Positions 38,161 to 49,335 of a DNA stretch of 64,000 nt are shown in pieces. This DNA is from Massilia sp. H-1 (GTDB lineage: Bacteria > Pseudomonadota > Gammaproteobacteria > Burkholderiales > Burkholderiaceae_D), in NCBI GenBank assembly GCA_024703915.1, contig CP087969.1:1860001-1924000 (forward strand), read 5' to 3'. The notes under the pieces were generated by a model. That model was not told where the DNA came from. It saw nothing but the letters and a program-made list of their open reading frames with translations, and searched no databases. Each line of letters opens with the position of its first letter. Position 1 is the stretch's first letter. Made by a program: the position numbers and the translations under genes.

Positions 38161-38537
38161 TCAAGGTGCAGCCAGGTCCGGGGTCAGTTCCAACAGCTGA
38201 TCGTATGGCGGTTGCTGCAGCCACGATCGCAACTGATCAAGGTGGTCCCTATTCGCCACGCCGATGAACAGCCGGTCGGGGCGATTTCGCAGGATCCGGT
38301 TTAATGTTACACGCAAAACGAGATTCCCGGTGCAGCACAAACAAGTTTGGCGCCACTCTGTGCACATCGAGCATTGCAGAAGAAACAAGAGGGGAGCGGC
38401 CGTCGGACAGGCCTTCGAGGATGAGCGCCACCCGTTGTCCGGGTGGCAAGGCGGCCGCGATGGCCGCCTCGCGCAGCGCCACGCTGGCGCCGGTGACGAG
38501 GGTGGCGCCATGCGGCCTGGCTGTCCGGGGGCGTCAT
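38161..38537 (-). CDS. Small CxCC-motif protein, possibly G3E-GTPase derived
   Basis: About 125-130 residues. It starts at an ATG whose ATGA probably overlaps the stop of the response regulator upstream. The reading is GATLVTGASVALREAAIAAAL, then LILEGLSDGR, then CLCCTGNLVLRVTLNRILR and RPDRLFIGVANRDHLDQL. The CxCC stretch followed by N-L and a helix resembles the metal-binding GCxCC region of CobW/G3E GTPases, but no Walker A is visible. Breaks near 38525 and 38310-38350 make the middle uncertain. Confidence 0.5.
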
Positions 38538-39255
38538 CCCCCTTTTTGGCCAGCTTGCCCGGCTCGACCCCGAGCTGCTTGAGCTTGCGGTACAAATGGG
38601 TCCGTTCGAGCCCGGTTTTTTCCGCCACGCGCGTCATGCTGCCGCCTTCGCGGCCCAGATGATGTTCAAAATACATGCGTTCGAAGGCGTCGCGCGCCTC
38701 GCAGCAGCGGCAGGTCGAACGAGAGCGAGAAGCCGTGGCCTTCAGCCGTAAGGCATGCCGCCGATCCGCACCGGCATCGACGACGGCGGGGCCTGGGCGG
38801 CAAACAGGGCCGCCGCGGTGCTCGAGGCTTCCTCGGGCTGGGGCGCGAGCATCGGACGCGGCGCGATGGCTAAGCGCCCGCACCGCTTCCTGGGCACGCG
38901 TCAGACCTTGCTGGACCGCCTTCAGGAGTTTTTGCAGGGCAATTGGTTTTTCCAGGAAGTTGAGCGCGCCGATCCGGGTCGCCTCGACCGCCGTGTCGAT
39001 GGTGGCATGGCCGGACATCATGATGACCGGCATGGTCAGCAAGCCGTCGCGCTGCCACTCCTTGAGCAGGGTCACGCCGTCCGTATCGGGCATCCAGATG
39101 TCGAGCAGGACCAGATCGGGAGCGCCAGCCGCGCGTGCGTCGCGGGCTTGCTGCGCGTTTTCGGCGAGCTGGATCGCATGACCTTCATCGCCCAGGATCT
39201 CCGAGAGTAGCTCGCGGATGCCCATTTCATCATCAACTACGAGAATGTTTGCCAT
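38534..39255 (-). CDS. NtrX-like response regulator without AAA+ domain
   Basis: About 240 residues. Receiver domain (ILVVDDEMGIRELLSEIL, acceptor Asp in LLDIWMPDTDG, FLEKPIAL), a Pro/Ala-rich linker, and a Fis-type helix-turn-helix (REARDAFERMYFEHHL to TGLERTHLYRKLKQLG). The sigma-54 ATPase module of classical NtrX is missing and there is no room for it. Breaks at 38870 (scar), 38745, 38700 and at the G run at 38540. It is encoded downstream of its NtrY-like kinase. Confidence 0.88.
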
Positions 39256-39329
39256 CTATGTACGCCTTTTTGATGTGGCCCGCTACTGCGGCTGCAGCTG
39301 TTAGCCACTATTCTATTCGTGATCCTGTG

Positions 39330-41640
39330 TTACGCCAATACACTGTCCGTGCATAACTTTAACAGCAAAATCAGGACAGACGCGCCAGTTCCGTCGCTGC
39401 GGTTCTGGATCTCGATCTTGCCGCCGTGTTCATCGACGATTTTTTTGACCATCGGCAGACCCAGGCCGGTGCCGCGCGCCTTGGATGTGACGTAGGGTTC
39501 GAAGGCGCGCGCCATGATGCGCGGCGCGAAACCGGGCCCGTTGTCGACGATGGCCAGCCGCACCGCGGTGCTGCCACCCTTGCCGTCGGCGCCAGTGTAA
39601 TGGATTGCTTCGGTGGTGACGTCGATCCGGGCTGGCAGCGCGCCCTCGCCGCGGTCGTTCATCGCGTCCTGCGCATTGGCAAGCAGGTTGTGGATCACCT
39701 GGCGCAGCTGGGTCGGGTCGCCCATCACGTGCGGCAGGCCGTCCGCCAGGCGCGCGTGGATGATGTCGCTGCCGTCGCTCGGCCAGGTACAGGTGCAAGA
39801 TCTCGTCGATCAGGCCATTCAAGTCCAGTTCCTGCAGCATGGTATGGCGCCTTGGCGTAGTCGCGGAAGTCGTCGACCATGCGCTTCATGGCGTCGACCT
39901 GGTTGACGATGGTGGCGGTGCCCTTGTTGAGCAGTTCCACGTCGGGCCCGGACAGGCGCGACTCGAGCTTCATCTGCATGCGCTCGGCCGACAGCTGGAT
40001 CGGGGTGAGCGGGTTCTTGATTTCGTGCGCCAGGCGGCGCGCCACTTCGCCCCAGGCGATCGAGCGCTGGGCCGAGATCACGTCCGAGATATCGTCGAAC
40101 ACGACGATGAAGCCGCTGCTTAAGCGCGCACCGGCAGACGCGAGCCGCGCGCCAGCAGCACGATGTCGTGCTCCTCGGTGGCGCCCTGCCCGCGCGCGCT
40201 GTCGCGCGGGATTTCAATCTGCTGCTGCCAGTGGCGCACCTGGCGCGCTGCTGCCGGCGGCCGACTGCGCGCTCTGGGCCGAGAACGCGCGTGACGGCGG
40301 CCGCGAACGCGTCCAGGCCCGGGATGCTTAGGCCAGCGGACGGCCGATGTCGGCCGCCACATTGTGCTGCAGGATGCGCTCGACCGCTTCGTTCGAGGTC
40401 ACCACCTTGAATTCGGCATCGAGCACGATCACGCTTCTAGCCGACATGTTTTCCAGGACCGACTCCAGGTGGGCCTTGGCGCTTTGCAGCGCGGCGCGGT
40501 TGCGCTCGACCGAACTGCGCGCTTCGAACAGCTGGCCGGTCATGGTGTTGAACGACTGGGTCAGCGTGCCCAGTTCGTCGGAGGTGGCCACGATCGGGCG
40601 CGGCGAGAGGTCGCCCTCGGCCACCGCGCGTGCCTTCGGCCAGCACCAGCAGCGGCTGCGCCAGATTGCTTAGAACGATCAGAAACGCACTGGCCACGGC
40701 GCCGAAGATCGCCAACAGCAGCGTGAGCGTGAGCGTTTCGATGTACATGCGGCGCAGGCCGACCCGCGCCACGAAGCGTTCCTGGTATTCGGTGTAGGCG
40801 GTACTGAGCACCTGCGCGTTCGAGGCCAGGTTGACCGGCACCGCCTGGATCACCTGCAAGAAGCGCGGCTGGGCGCCGGGCGGCTCGGGAATGGCCAGCA
40901 CCACGCGCTGGCGCAGGCCGGCTGGCCGGATCGAGGCCCTGGGTGGGCGGCGGCGCGCCCGCACCTTCCTTGAAGTCGCGCTCGGCCCCTTCGGTGCGCG
41001 CATACCCGCCCGGCATCACCGCCTGCAGCAGCATGGGCGCGGTCGGCATGTCCGGGGCCAGGTTCTGGCGCCGGTTGCGCGCGGCCGACAGGATGATCTT
41101 GCCGTCCACGCCGATCAGCATGGCGCTGATCATGCCGTCGCGCTCGTCGACCAGGCGGGTCAGGATGTCCTGGGTCGAGAGGCGGTCCTGTCCGGCCAGC
41201 GTGGTGGCCGTGATCTCGGCCGAGGAACCGAGTTCGCTGAGCGACTGGTCGAGCGCGGCCAGGCCCAGGTTCACGCCCGATTCGAGCGCCGCCTCGATCT
41301 TGACGTTGAACCAGGAATCGATCGAATGGGACACGAACTGCACCGACACCAGGAAGATGACCAGGCCCGGCAGAATGCCGATCCCGGCGAACAGGATCAC
41401 CAGGCGCGCCATCAGGCGCGAGCCGAACTTGCTTAAGCCTTGTAGCGTGAATACAGGCGCGCCAGCGCCACCACCACGAACACCAGCAGCGAGAACGCGA
41501 CGGCCGCGTTCAGGCCGAGCAGCCAGGAATAGTAGCGGTCGAAGAAGCCGGAATTGGACGAGGCGGTGGCCAGCAGGAACAGCAGGATGCTGACCACGGC
41601 GCCGCCGACGATCAGGGAATAGCGCAGGGCCTGATTCACG
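39330..41640 (-). CDS. NtrY-like membrane sensor histidine kinase
   Basis: About 770 residues from a GTG at 41640. Three N-terminal helices (for example SLIVGGAVVSILLFLLA, LVILFAGIGILPGLVIFLVS), an extracytoplasmic domain and a further helix near 40700. HAMP (AEGDLSPRP), PAS (VLENMSAGVIVLDAEFKVV), HisKA with LAHEIKNPLTPIQLS and HATPase with VDNGPGFAP and GTGLGLPMVKKI follow. Scars at 41436, 40660, 40437, 40330 and 40123; other breaks near 40640, 40925, 40240, 39848 and 39780. It pairs with the NtrX-like regulator 74 bases downstream. Confidence 0.9.
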
Positions 41641-41643
41641 CTG

Positions 41644-42211
41644 CTACTCCGCGCGGTACTGGAATTTTCTGTCCTTCGATTCCAGGCGCCACTGCGAACT
41701 GCTGAAGGCATTGACCTGGATCGGCTTGGGCAGGCGCTCGCGGTCCATGAACATGCGCAGCGTGACATTGTAGGTTTCAGCTGCTTTGAGCTTGAGCGCG
41801 CCGCGCGCGCGAACAGCCAGCGGCCAGGACGGCGGATCAGGACCATCGCGTCTTCCAGCGTGGCGAAGCTTTGCAGCATGCTGCCCAGCACCGCGACCTG
41901 GTACTGGCGCGTCAATACGTTGTACGAGATGCGGATGGTCTGGCTCTCGACGACGGCCTTGTCGTCATACCAGTACCAGCGCGGGCGGGTCAGTTCGATC
42001 TGGGTCGTGAAGTACAGCTGCACGCCATGCTGGATGGCGTCTTCCAGGCCGTGATTGAGATCGAAGGAATAGGCCGAGGCGAGCTTGTAGCCTTCGTCCG
42101 ACGCCTCGATCGTGGCGCGCAAATCTCGATACCGTCCGCCGCCTGCGCCTGCGCGCACGCGAACATCAGCAGCAGCTGGCAGGCGAGAAGTCGGAAAAAT
42201 CGTAGCGTCAC
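41644..42211 (-). CDS. DUF4390 exported protein
   Basis: About 190 residues from a GTG at 42211. Signal peptide RFFRLLACQLLLMFACAQAQA. Family features include DLNHGLEDAIQHGVQLYFTTQIEL, RPRWYWYDDKAVVESQ and ISYNVLTRQYQV. DUF4390 genes sit between rsmB and ntrY in many betaproteobacteria, as here. Breaks near 42125 and 41795-41810. Function unknown; the fixed linkage suggests a link to the NtrY sensor. Confidence 0.88.
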
Positions 42212-42257
42212 AGGGTGGCCTGATCCATTAAAGTCGATCTCATCGTCGGGGACCAGG

Positions 42258-43671
42258 CTACGCCGCGCTCTTTTGGAACAGGGCATAGAACAAACCGTCG
42301 TGGTCAAGATCGTTAGCGCCTGCGGGCAGCAACTGGCCGGGCGCATCGAGGCGGATCGCTTGGTGGCGCACCGCGAATGCGGCGGCCTGAGCCTCCGATT
42401 CCTGGGGCCAGAGCGAGCATGTCACGAACAGCAATTTACCACCGGGCCGCAGCATCTGCCAAAGGTTGTCGAGTATTTTGCCGGAAAGTGTTGCAAGTTG
42501 GAGCGCGTCGCCCTTGCGCCGCAGCCAACGGATATCGGGGGTGGCGCCGCACGATGCCCGAGGCCGTGCACGGCACGTCGGCCAGGATGCGGTCGTACTG
42601 CTGGCCGTCCCACCACACGCGGGTTTGCGCCTCGAATGCCTTGAGCGTGGCCGTCAGGCCGAGGCGGGCCAGGTTTTCTTCGATCCGCACCAGGCGCTTG
42701 GGATCGGAATCGATGGCCGTCATCTGCACGTCGGCCAGCTCCAGGATATGGCAAGTCTTGCCGCCGGGCGCGGCGCAGGCATCGAGCACGCGCATGCCGT
42801 CGGCCACGTCGAGCAGCGGCGCGGCCAGCTGGGCGCAAGGCATCCTGCACCGAGGCCAGGCCCTGTTCGAAGCCGGGAATGGCGGCCACGCCGACCGCCT
42901 TGTCCAGGCGTACCGCCGACGGGCCGATCCGGGTCGCGCCCAGGCCTAAGCATCGGCCAGCAGCTTGAGGTAGGCGTCAACGCTGGTCTTGCGCACGTTC
43001 ACGCGCAAGGTGAGCGGCGGCTGGCTGTTGCTTAAGCCGCCAGAATCGCCTGCCAGCCGGACGGATAGGCCGCCTTGGCCGCATCGATCCACCACTGCGG
43101 ATAATTGTACTGGGCCACCGGCTGCATCAGCACCGTCTTGACCAGCTCGGCGCGTTCGCGCAGGAAGCGGCGCAGCACGGCATTGACCATGTTCTTGGCA
43201 TGCGCCATGTCCGGGTGCGCGGTGGCCACCGTCACGGCCTGGTCGACCACGGTGAATTCTTCGTACGGCGGCGCGCCGCCGTCGGGCGTGTCCATCAGCG
43301 ACAGGGCGCAGCACAACAGGCTCGCGAGCATGGCTTAGCTCCGGCGCCTTGGACGTCATCAGGCCGAGCAGCGCTTCGCTGCGGCCCAGCTGGCGCATGG
43401 TGCGGTAGGCGATATCCTGGATCGCGCCGCGCGCCTGCGGGCTGGCGGCGGTCACGCCGAACGCGGTCAGCAGGGCCTGCGGCAGGGTGGTACCGGTGCG
43501 CACCTGGGCCACGGCATTGGCCGCGCCCAGCAGGCACAGGGCCAGCGAATCGGGCTTCAGATCGGGGCGGTAGCCAGGCTGCAGCACGGGCTTGACCTCA
43601 TAGCTGGGGCGGATGCGCGAGGCGCTCGGCCGGGCCGGTTTGAGGGAGAGCGTCGGGCGCTTGGTTGTCAT
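42258..43671 (-). CDS. rsmB: 16S rRNA m5C967 methyltransferase RsmB
   Basis: Methylates cytosine 967 of 16S rRNA. An N-terminal NusB-like helical domain (QDIAYRTMRQLGRSEALLGL, NMVNAVLRRFLRERAEL) precedes the Rossmann methyltransferase: DACAAPGGKTCHILEL, the catalytic Cys region ADVPCTASGIVRRHPDI and the second Cys in FVTCSLWP. About 470 residues. Scars at 43338, 43036 and 42950; other breaks at 42841 and 42520. It is divergent from argS; the 280 bases between them hold promoters only. Confidence 0.94.
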
Positions 43672-43887
43672 GGCGTGGCAATTCGGTGCTTTATAAAGAC
43701 GCAATTGTACCGGGTAAGACTTGAGCGAGGCTTAAGCACGGAGCAGGGATGGCGATTAAAACAACAGGGTCGGCGGCCGCGGCGGCCGGGAACGATGTCA
43801 AAAAATTATTTCTGATGACGCCAGCATGGCGCCAGGCGCGCGGCGCATCCGGCGGGCGGCCCGGTATTACAGGCGCGCTCAAACCAG

Positions 43888-43893
43888 TATAAT
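43888..43893 (+). promoter_or_regulatory. Consensus -10 box (TATAAT) upstream of argS
   Basis: TATAAT lies 58 bases before the argS ATG in the divergent rsmB-argS region. The -35 side is not clear. Confidence 0.4.
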
Positions 43894-43951
43894 TGTTGAT
43901 AGTTATGCCCGTGGCCAGGCCACCGCTCTTTTACTTGACAGATTACCGCAC

Positions 43952-45657
43952 ATGCTCGCTTCACAAAAACAAGAAATCGCCGCCCTGTTCCAGGACGCCC
44001 TCGCTCCCATCGTCGCCGCCAGCGGCCTGACGCCGAACGTGGTGCTGGAACGCCCGCGCGACCCCTCGCACGGCGACGTCGCCTGCAATATCGCGATGCA
44101 GCTGGCCAAGCAGCTCAAGATGAACCCGCGCGAACTGGCCACCCAGATCGTCGCCGCCCTGCTCGCCAACCCGGTAAGCAAGGGCCTGGTCGAGTCGGCC
44201 GACATCGTCTAGCCCCCGGCTTCATCAACCTGCGCGTGGCGGCGTCCGCCAAGCAAGCCGTGGTCAGAACCATCCTGACCGAAGGCGCGCAATTCAGGCG
44301 CGGCGTGGTCGGCGCCTAAAAAAAGTGATCATCGAATTCGTTTCGGCCAATCCGACCGGCCCGCTGCACGTGGGCCACGGCCGCCAGGCGGCGCTGGGCG
44401 ACGCGCTCTCGTCCCTGTTCGACGCCCAGGGCTACGCGGTCACCCGCGAGTTCTACTACAACGACGCCGAGCGTGCAGATCGCCACCCTGGCCGCATCGG
44501 TCCAGGCGCGCGGCTTCAAGCCGGGCGACGCCGAATGGCCCGAGTCGGCCTACAACGGCGACTACATCGCCGACATCGCGGCCGATTTCCTGGCCGGTAA
44601 AACGGTCAAGGCCAGCGACAGCGCGCCCGTGACCGGCAGCGGCAATGCCGACGACCTCGATTCGATCCGCCCGTTCGCCGTGGCCTACCTGCGCAACGAG
44701 CAGGACATCGACCTGCAAGCCTTCGGCGTCAAGTTCGACAACTACTACCTCGAGTCCTCGCTGTACGAAGACGGCAAGGTCGAAAAAGCGGTCGAGGCGC
44801 TGATCGCGGCCTAAGCAAAACCTACGAGCAGGACGGCGCGCTGTGGCTGCGCACCACCGAATACGGCGACGACAAGGACCGCGTGATGCGCAAGTCCGAA
44901 GGCGGCTTCACCTACTTCGTGCCGGACGTGGCCTACCACATCGTCAAGTGGCAGCGCGGCTACGCCCAGGCCATCAACGTCCAGGGCAGCGACCACCACG
45001 GCACCATCGCGCGTGCGCCTGCGCCTGCAGGCAGTTAGCCAGGGCATCCCGCAGGGCTACCCCGACTACGTGCTGCACAAGATGGTCACCGTCATGAAGG
45101 ACGGCGCCGAGGTCAAAATTTCCAAGCGCGCTTGCGCTCCTACGTGACCGTGCGCGACCTGATCGAATGGTCGGGCAATGGCGACATCGAAAAGGCCGCG
45201 ACGCGGTGCGCTTCTTCCTCACCTCGCGCAAGGCCGATACCGAATTCGTGTTCGACGTCGACGTCGCGCTCAAGACCTCGGACGAAAATCCCGTGTATTA
45301 CGTGCAGTACGCGCACGCGCGATCTGCCGCATGCTGGAACAGTTCACGGGCGACCTGGCGCAGCTGGCCACGGCCGACCTGTCGCCGTTGTCGGCGCCGA
45401 CCGAAATGACGCTGCTGGCGACCCTGGCCGCGTATCCGGAAATGCTGGCCCGCGCCCAGCTCGAACTGGGGCCGCACCAGGTGGCGTTCTACCTGCGCGA
45501 ACTGGCCGCCAATCTGCACAGCTTCTACTTCGCCGAACGCGTGCTGGTCGACGACGAGGCCCTCAAGACCGCCCGTCTGGCGCTCATGCTCGCCACGCGC
45601 CAGGTGCTGCGCAACGGCCTGGCCGTGATCGGCGTGTCCGCTCCCGAGAAAATGTAA
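43952..45657 (+). CDS. argS: Arginyl-tRNA synthetase
   Basis: Charges tRNA-Arg. Class I motifs are present: the HIGH variant in [19 protein letters not shown] and the KMSKR-like loop EVKISKRAG. An N-terminal Add-1 domain ([20 protein letters not shown]) and a C-terminal DALR domain ([20 protein letters not shown]) frame them. About 570 residues. Scars at 44207, 44312, 44814 and 45130; other breaks near 44473, 45015, 45200 and 45320. As argS is essential, these breaks cannot be real in a living cell. Confidence 0.96.
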
Positions 45658-45682
45658 TCGCTGCGTTTTTCTGAAAGTACCA

Positions 45683-46318
45683 ATGAGACTTGATACCCGC
45701 TTCCCCCGGCGCCAGCACGGCAATACGCTGACTGGCTTCATCATCGGCCTGGTGGTCGGCCTGGCCATCGCGGTGGTGGTCGCCATCGTCATCACCAAGG
45801 GGGCGACGCCGTTCACCGACAAGTCCGGCAAGCTGGGCAAGCTGGGCGAGCCGACCATGCGGCCAGGTGGCCGATCCGAACAAGCCGATGTATGGCAACA
45901 AGGACGCGGCCCGCCAGGCCAACAAGGAAATCATCGAGCGCCACAAGCCGTCCGACGATCCGCTGGGCGACGCGGTCGCCGCCATGAGCGCGGGCGCCAA
46001 GCCGGCGGCAGCGGCCGCTGCGCCCGCACCGGCTGCCGCAGCGCATGGGCCGCCCCCAGCCATGCGCCCGCGGCCGAAGAAAAAATCACCTACTTCCTGC
46101 AGGCTGGCGCCTTCCGCGACATGGACGACGCCGAGAACACGCGCGCCAAACTGGCGCTGCTGGGATTCGAAGCGGCCATCAGCGAGAAACCGGGCGACAA
46201 CGGTTCGCTGTACCGTGTGCGCATCGGCCCGTTCGCACAGGCCGACGCCATGAACAAGGCCCGTTCCAAGCTGCTCGACAGCGGGATCGACGTCGCCATC
46301 GTCAAAAACCAGAAATAA
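45683..46318 (+). CDS. FtsN-like SPOR-domain membrane protein
   Basis: About 212 residues. A short cytoplasmic part, one helix (LTGFIIGLVVGLAIAVVVAI), an Ala/Pro-rich linker and a C-terminal SPOR domain (YFLQAGAFRDMDDAENTRAK to GPFAQADAMNKARSKL), which binds glycan strands at the division septum. Breaks near 45863 and 46048. It lies between argS and dsbA, a common order in Burkholderiales. Confidence 0.9.
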   Translation: MRLDTRFPRRQHGNTLTGFIIGLVVGLAIAVVVAIVITKGATPFTDKSGKLGKLGEPTMRPGGRSEQADVWQQGRGPPGQQGNHRAPQAVRRSAGRRGRRHERGRQAGGSGRCARTGCRSAWAAPSHAPAAEEKITYFLQAGAFRDMDDAENTRAKLALLGFEAAISEKPGDNGSLYRVRIGPFAQADAMNKARSKLLDSGIDVAIVKNQK

Positions 46319-46331
46319 ACCGGGAGCCCCC

Positions 46332-47010
46332 ATGCGTTTGATTCAGTCTGTCCTGTTCGCCCTTGCCCTGTCCGCGCTTGCATCCGGTACCGCCCTGGCC
46401 TCGGCCGAAGCGCCCAAGGCCGGTGCCGACTATACGAACCTGGAAACGGCGCTGCCGACCCCGCGCCGAAAAACGGCAAGGTCGAAGTCGTCGAATTCTT
46501 CTCGTACGCCTGCCCGCATTGCCGCGCCTTCGATCCGGTGCTGGCGGCCTGGGTCAAGAAGAACGCGGACAAGGTCACGTTCCGCCGCGTGCACGTCGCC
46601 TTCCGCCCGGCCGAGCAGCCGCTGCAGCGCCTGTACACCACGCTCGAAGCGATGGGCCTGACGGAAAAAGTGCACGCCAAGGTCTTCACTGCCGTGCACG
46701 AAGAAGACGTGCGCCTGTTCAGCGACGCCGCCGTGTTCGACTGGATCGGCAAGGCCGGCGTCGACAAGGCCAAGTTCATCGCGACCTACAATTCGTTCGG
46801 CATGCCCTCGCGCGTGGCCGCGGCCCAGGCCTCGGTCAACAGCTTCCAGGTCGACCACTGGCCGTCGATCGGCATCGACGGCCGCTTCTTCACCTCGCCC
46901 TCCAAGGTGGCTGCCGCGGCTGGCGTCATGCTGACCACCGAACAGCAGCAGCAAGGCGGCCTGACCGTGATGGACTTCCTGGTGGCGAAAGCGAAAGCGG
47001 AAAAAAATAA
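46332..47010 (+). CDS. dsbA: Thiol:disulfide interchange protein DsbA
   Basis: Periplasmic oxidase that puts disulfides into exported proteins. Signal peptide VLFALALSALASGTALA, then the thioredoxin fold with VVEFFSYACPHCRAFDP (active site CPHC) and a cis-Pro region HWPSIGIDGRF. About 225 residues. A break near 46465 joins the N-terminus. The A run at 47000-47007 has lost a base, otherwise the protein ends AKAEKK. Confidence 0.95.
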
Positions 47011-47029
47011 CCATGCAAGCGCCAGCGCA

Positions 47030-47805
47030 ATGACCCGGGTCTTCATCACCGGCGCCTCGAGCGGCATCGGGGAAGCGCTCGCGCGCAGAATACGCCGCGC
47101 GCGGCGCCACGCTGGGACTGGTGGCGCGCCGCGGCGACGTACTGGCCGCCCTGGCGGCGTCGCTCCCCGATCCCGGCCGCCACGCCGTGTATGCGCTGGA
47201 CGTGACCGACCACGCGGCGCTCATGCGCGCCGCGCACGACTTCATCGCCCGTTTCGGCGGCGCCGACATCGTCATCGCCAATGCTTAGGCGTCTCGCACG
47301 GCACCCTGACCGAGCATCCCGAAGACCAGCGCGTGTTCGACACGATCCTGGCCACCAACGTGAGCGCCACCGTGGCCACCTTCACGCCATTTATCGACAC
47401 AATGAAGCGCCAGTCCGGGCCATGCCGCCTGGTCGGCATCGGCAGCGTGGCCGGCGTACGCGGCCTGCCGGGCGCAGGCGCCTATAGCGCCTCCAAGGCC
47501 GCCGTGCTGTGCTACTGCGAATCGCTGCGGCTCGAACTCAAGCCCTTCGGCATCAAGGTCGTCACCATCGCGCCCGGCTATATCGCCACGCCGATGACGG
47601 CCAGGAACGCCTACCCGATGCCGTTCCTGATGCTTAGGCCGCGCTTTTGCCGCCAAGGCGGCCGACACGATCGCCATGGCATGACAGCTACCGCGTCATT
47701 CCGTGGCAGATGGGCGTGGTGGCCAAGCTGCTGCGCGCCCTGCCCAACTTCCTGTACGACCTGGCGTTCATGAAAGCGCCGCACAAGGCGAGAAAGACCC
47801 CATGA
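47030..47805 (+). CDS. Short-chain dehydrogenase/reductase
   Basis: About 257 residues. NAD(P)-binding TGASSGIGEALA, NAG motif (IVIANAGVS once the 47286 scar is corrected), catalytic Ser in GIGSVAGVRG, and YxxxK in GAYSASKAAV. Breaks at 47090, 47286, 47635 and 47685. The substrate is unknown. Its TGA overlaps the birA ATG. Confidence 0.9.
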
Positions 47806-48582
47806 ACGCCGCCGACATTGTCCGCCTGTCCCGTGGCGCGACGGCCGCCGTGGGCGCGGTCGCGGTGGAAGTGGTGCCGGAGACCGGCTCCACCAACGCC
47901 GATCTGCTGGCGCGCGCCGCCCACCTCGAACACAATCTGCTGCTGGTGGCCCTGTCGCAGACGGCCGGACGCGGGCGCGCCGGACGCAGCTGGCTGTCCG
48001 GCGACGGTTCGCTCACCTTTTCGCTGGCCTGGAAATTCCGCCTGCCGCTGCACGCGCTGGCTTAAGCTTGCCGCTCGCGGTCGGCGTGGCCCTGGCCGAG
48101 ACCCTGGCCGCGCTCGACGTGCGGGTCCAGCTCAAGTGGCCGAACGACGTGCTCAAGGACGGCGCCAAGCTGGCCGGGGTGCTGATCGAAACCCAGTCCG
48201 GCGCCGACGGCCTGTGGGCCGTGATCGGGGTCGGCATGAACCTGTCGCTGCCAGACGAACTGGAACGCCAGATCGGCCGTCCGGCCGCCAGCGCCCCGTG
48301 GCTGGCCAGCATGGACCGCGCGGCCCTGGTCGCCGCCCTGCTCGACCAGCTCGCGGCCTGCCTGGCGCAGTTCGAACGGGATGGCTTTGCCGCCTTCAGC
48401 GCGCTGGAACCGCCTGCATGCATGGCAGGGCAGCGCGGTCGCCATCGTCGACCACGGCGCCACCCTGCACGAGGGCACGGCTGCTTAGGCGTCGACGACA
48501 GCGGCGCCCTGCTGCTCGATACGGTAGGCGGCAGGATCGCCATCGTCGCTTAAATGACGTTTCGCTGCGGGTGCGCGCATGA
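47802..48582 (+). CDS. birA: Biotin--protein ligase, catalytic form without HTH
   Basis: Attaches biotin to carboxylase subunits. Motifs are ETGSTNADLLARA, the biotin-adenylate loop GRGRAGRSW, LKWPNDVLKDGAKLAGVLIE and VIGVGMNLS, followed by the small C-terminal SH3-like domain. About 262 residues. The N-terminal DNA-binding domain of E. coli BirA is absent, so it should not repress the biotin operon. Scars at 48063, 48484 and 48548; a further break near 48412. It overlaps coaX by four bases. Confidence 0.93.
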
Positions 48583-49332
48583 CATCCCTGATCCTGCTGA
48601 TCGACAGCTAAGCAACACGCGCATCAAGTGGGCGCTGGTCCAGCCGGACGCCGCGCTCGGCGACTGGGTCGCCAGCGGCGCGGTACTGCACGCCGACCTC
48701 AATCACCTGCCTTCATCGTGGCCGCGGACCGGCATTGCCCGCGCGCTGGTGGCCAACGTGGTAGAGGCGCGCGCCTGCGCGACCAGCTGCAGCTGATGAT
48801 TCCGACCACCGCGATCGACTGGTTCGCCTCGCGCGCCAGCATCGACGGCATGCGCAACGGCTACCGCAATCCGGCCCAGCTGGGATGCGACCGCTTCGCC
48901 GCCGCCCTGGGCGCACGCGCGCTCGAACCGGGCCGCGCCATCATCGTGGCCACCTGCGGCACCGCCACCACGATCGACGCGGTCAGCGCCGGCGGCGATT
49001 TCCTGGGCGGGATGATCCTGCCGGGACTGGGCCTGATGGCCGCATCGCTGGCGCGCAACACGGCCCAGCTGCCCCAGGTGGAAGCGGGCCGCCTGCTGCT
49101 TCCGGCTTTGCCGACAACACCGACGACGCGATCCTGTCGGGCTGCCTGGCGGCGCAGGCCTGGCGCCATCGAACGCGCCTGCGCGCTGCATGGCGCGGCC
49201 AGCTGCATCATCTCGGGCGGCGCGGCGCCCTTCATCGCGCCGCAACTGGCCGTGCCGCACCGGATGGTCGATAATATCGTCCTGACCGGCCTGCAGCAGG
49301 CCGCCAAAGCTTCTGACTCCACTACGGGATAG
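48579..49332 (+). CDS. coaX: Type III pantothenate kinase
   Basis: First step of coenzyme A synthesis. The opening LILLIDAGNTRIKWALV (scar at 48608), NPAQLGCDRFAAALGA, TCGTATTIDAVSAGGDFLGGMI and the closing GGAAPFIAPQL are diagnostic. About 253 residues. Other breaks near 48712, 48765, 49105 and 49165. The birA-coaX pairing is typical of betaproteobacteria. Confidence 0.94.
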
Positions 49333-49335
49333 CAC

